NCBI GenBank assembly: GCA_023409695.1
Contig: JAEYQZ010000122.1
Location: 1-14,777, forward strand
DNA: 14,777 nt
Direction of reading: 5' to 3'
Source: Methanobacteriota archaeon
GTDB lineage: Archaea > Methanobacteriota > Methanobacteria > Methanobacteriales > Methanobacteriaceae
The position numbers were made by a program, and so were the translations under genes. The notes under the pieces were generated by a model. The model saw only the letters and a program-made list of their open reading frames with translations. It was not told the origin of the DNA and did no database searches. Shown piece after piece: positions 14,175 through 14,777 of this stretch; position 1 is the stretch's first letter, and each line of letters starts with the position of its first letter.

Positions 14175-14419
14175 CCGCAAACATAGAAAAATGCATAGCA
14201 TGCAAACACTGCCAAAATTCAATGAATTTTGGCGCATCGAAAATTAAAAATTTTCGAATGCTTCGTGTTTGCTGTTACAAAATCGAAGCTTACAAACCTT
14301 TGGTTTGTGCCATCGAAACCTCTGGTTTCGTGGCCCTGAAAATCAAAGATTTTCAAGGGCTCCAAACCCGAAGGGTTTGAGAGATTTTGTAAACATTTTT
14401 CTCCAGCTATGTTCTGCGG
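14175..14419. other. Right tree-like domain of the hairpin array
   Basis: CCGCAAACATAG (14175-14186) pairs with 14407-14419 apart from one bulged C (14414). The stem continues as AAAAATG (14187-14193) with CATTTTT (14394-14400), with an unpaired CTCCAG on one side. Two stems branch inside: GCAAACAC/GTGTTTGC (14202-14209 with 14265-14272), enclosing two hairpins, and TTACAAAATC/GATTTTGTAA (14275-14284 with 14383-14392), enclosing four hairpins packed end to end. Few bases are left unpaired. The first six bases of the outer stem also form the 3' arm of the hairpin at 14160-14180, so the two states exclude each other. Confidence 0.65.
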
Positions 14420-14502
14420 CCCAAAAAATCATAGATTTTTTGACGGTTCTGCGAAATTAAAAATTTCGCGAACCCAGAAAAATCAGAGATTTTTCGACGG
14501 CC

Positions 14503-14777
14503 CTTAAAATAGAGATGTGATATAAATTTTATGATAATTAATGATATTAAAACAGGTTTAAGGACTGTGTTTTTTAATATAAACATCTGAAATCATTGAT
14601 TAGAAATCATTCGAAAATGAGAAATAATCATGCTCATATCGAAGTGAGGTAATAGAAATTCTCTTAAAATTAAATTGATGAGTCTCTACTTTAAATAAGA
14701 TAACTATCATATTGCTATAAATTAAATTTTGATGAAATTCATTTGATTAATTAAATTAATTTATTAAGTCTAAAAAA
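14503..14777. other. A+T-rich flank of the hairpin array, no gene seen
   Basis: No credible frame is present; the longest start-stop run noticed is about 19 codons. A few weak palindromes resemble eroded array units: AATC ATT GATT at 14591-14601 (3-base loop) and TCATT CGAA AATGA at 14607-14620 (4-base loop). An imperfect pairing of ATATTAAAA (14544-14552) with a T-rich stretch ending ATAT (14571-14580) surrounds CAG/CTG. Confidence 0.4.

Larger units (their letters stand above)
13959..14502. repeat. Array of 17 triloop hairpins with different stems
   Basis: Each element is a perfect inverted repeat around exactly three bases. Spans and loops are: 13974-13990 ATA; 13997-14017 CCT; 14035-14053 TTT; 14058-14074 ATA; 14099-14119 TTC; 14121-14141 GAA; 14160-14180 AGA; 14191-14201 ATA (only 4 bp); 14211-14233 AAT; 14238-14256 AAA; 14292-14308 TTT; 14314-14330 TCT; 14337-14355 AAA; 14363-14379 GAA; 14422-14442 ATA; 14451-14469 AAA; 14477-14495 AGA. 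Arms are otherwise 7-10 bp. Stems differ but fall into groups: AATCnnnGATT (seven), CCnnnGG (four), and AATT-AAA-AATT (two). The stretch is visibly richer in GC than its flanks. The structure, not the sequence, is what repeats. It could be a structured RNA, a set of small palindromic mobile elements, or a DNA-binding or recombination site; nothing inside encodes a credible protein. Confidence 0.9.

Noticed and set aside
14044..14460. Three overlapping plus-strand frames of 63-81 codons in the hairpin array
   Set aside because: They lack ribosome sites, overlap each other in different frames, and their peptides simply reflect the A/T-rich hairpin arms (repeated KIENF, KIKDF-like words). The palindromes explain the lack of stops.
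13959..14502. CRISPR array
   Set aside because: There is no constant repeat alternating with spacers of fixed length; each hairpin has its own sequence and no cas gene is present in the window.
14503..14777. Possible tRNA or attachment site next to the array
   Set aside because: No cloverleaf with T-loop (GTTCRAATC-like) or conserved D-arm pattern was found by eye, and no integrase gene is in the window.

Overview
The window reads as a low-GC archaeal chromosome segment, most likely from a Methanobacterium-type methanogen. This is an inference from archaeal-style ribosome binding sites (GGTG, GAGGTG and GGTGAT a few bases before starts), TATA-type promoters, very A+T-rich intergenic DNA, and protein families common in methanogens (DUF116, ACT plus DUF5612, a cysteine-bearing GMC-like flavoprotein). 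No rRNA, tRNA, CRISPR array or transposase was seen.

Positions 1-6769 carry eight colinear minus-strand genes with gaps of 26 bases or less and repeated 4-base ATGA overlaps, so they probably form one long operon. Read 5' to 3', it opens with a regulatory trio: a small YvlB-like domain protein, a DUF2089 zinc-ribbon/HTH regulator, and a SHOCT-like protein. A truncated flavodoxin remnant follows. Then come four enzymes: a polysaccharide pyruvyl transferase-family protein, a reductase-adenylate ligase fusion, an ATC-hydrolase/V4R-like protein, and an FAD oxidoreductase cut by the window edge. The enzyme set suggests activation, reduction and oxidation of a carboxylic or alcohol substrate linked to a pyruvylated or envelope product; the product is unknown.

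Positions 7116-9054 hold a TetR regulator followed by a DUF116 cysteine-rich protein. The promoter has a TATA box between two near-identical palindromes, which points to autorepression. Positions 9451-10516 hold a small coiled-coil orphan protein and a convergent metallophosphoesterase one base apart. Positions 10727-12650 encode a Nim/PPOX-type flavin protein, an NQO1/MdaB-type flavodoxin-fold oxidoreductase and an Fpg/Nei glycosylase whose usual N-terminal proline is alanine; together they look like a redox-stress and DNA-repair set. An ACT-DUF5612 protein (12882-13538) and a small helical protein (13552-13833) converge.

The most unusual part is 13959-14502. It holds 17 perfect hairpins of different sequence, nearly all with 7-10 bp arms, every one with exactly a 3-base loop. 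Seven carry an outer clamp separated by a single unpaired base, and these bulges follow one oriented rule. Additional long-range stems group the hairpins into a nested tree, so almost every base between about 14175 and 14419 can be paired. It is not CRISPR, not coding, and contains no recognisable mobile-element gene.
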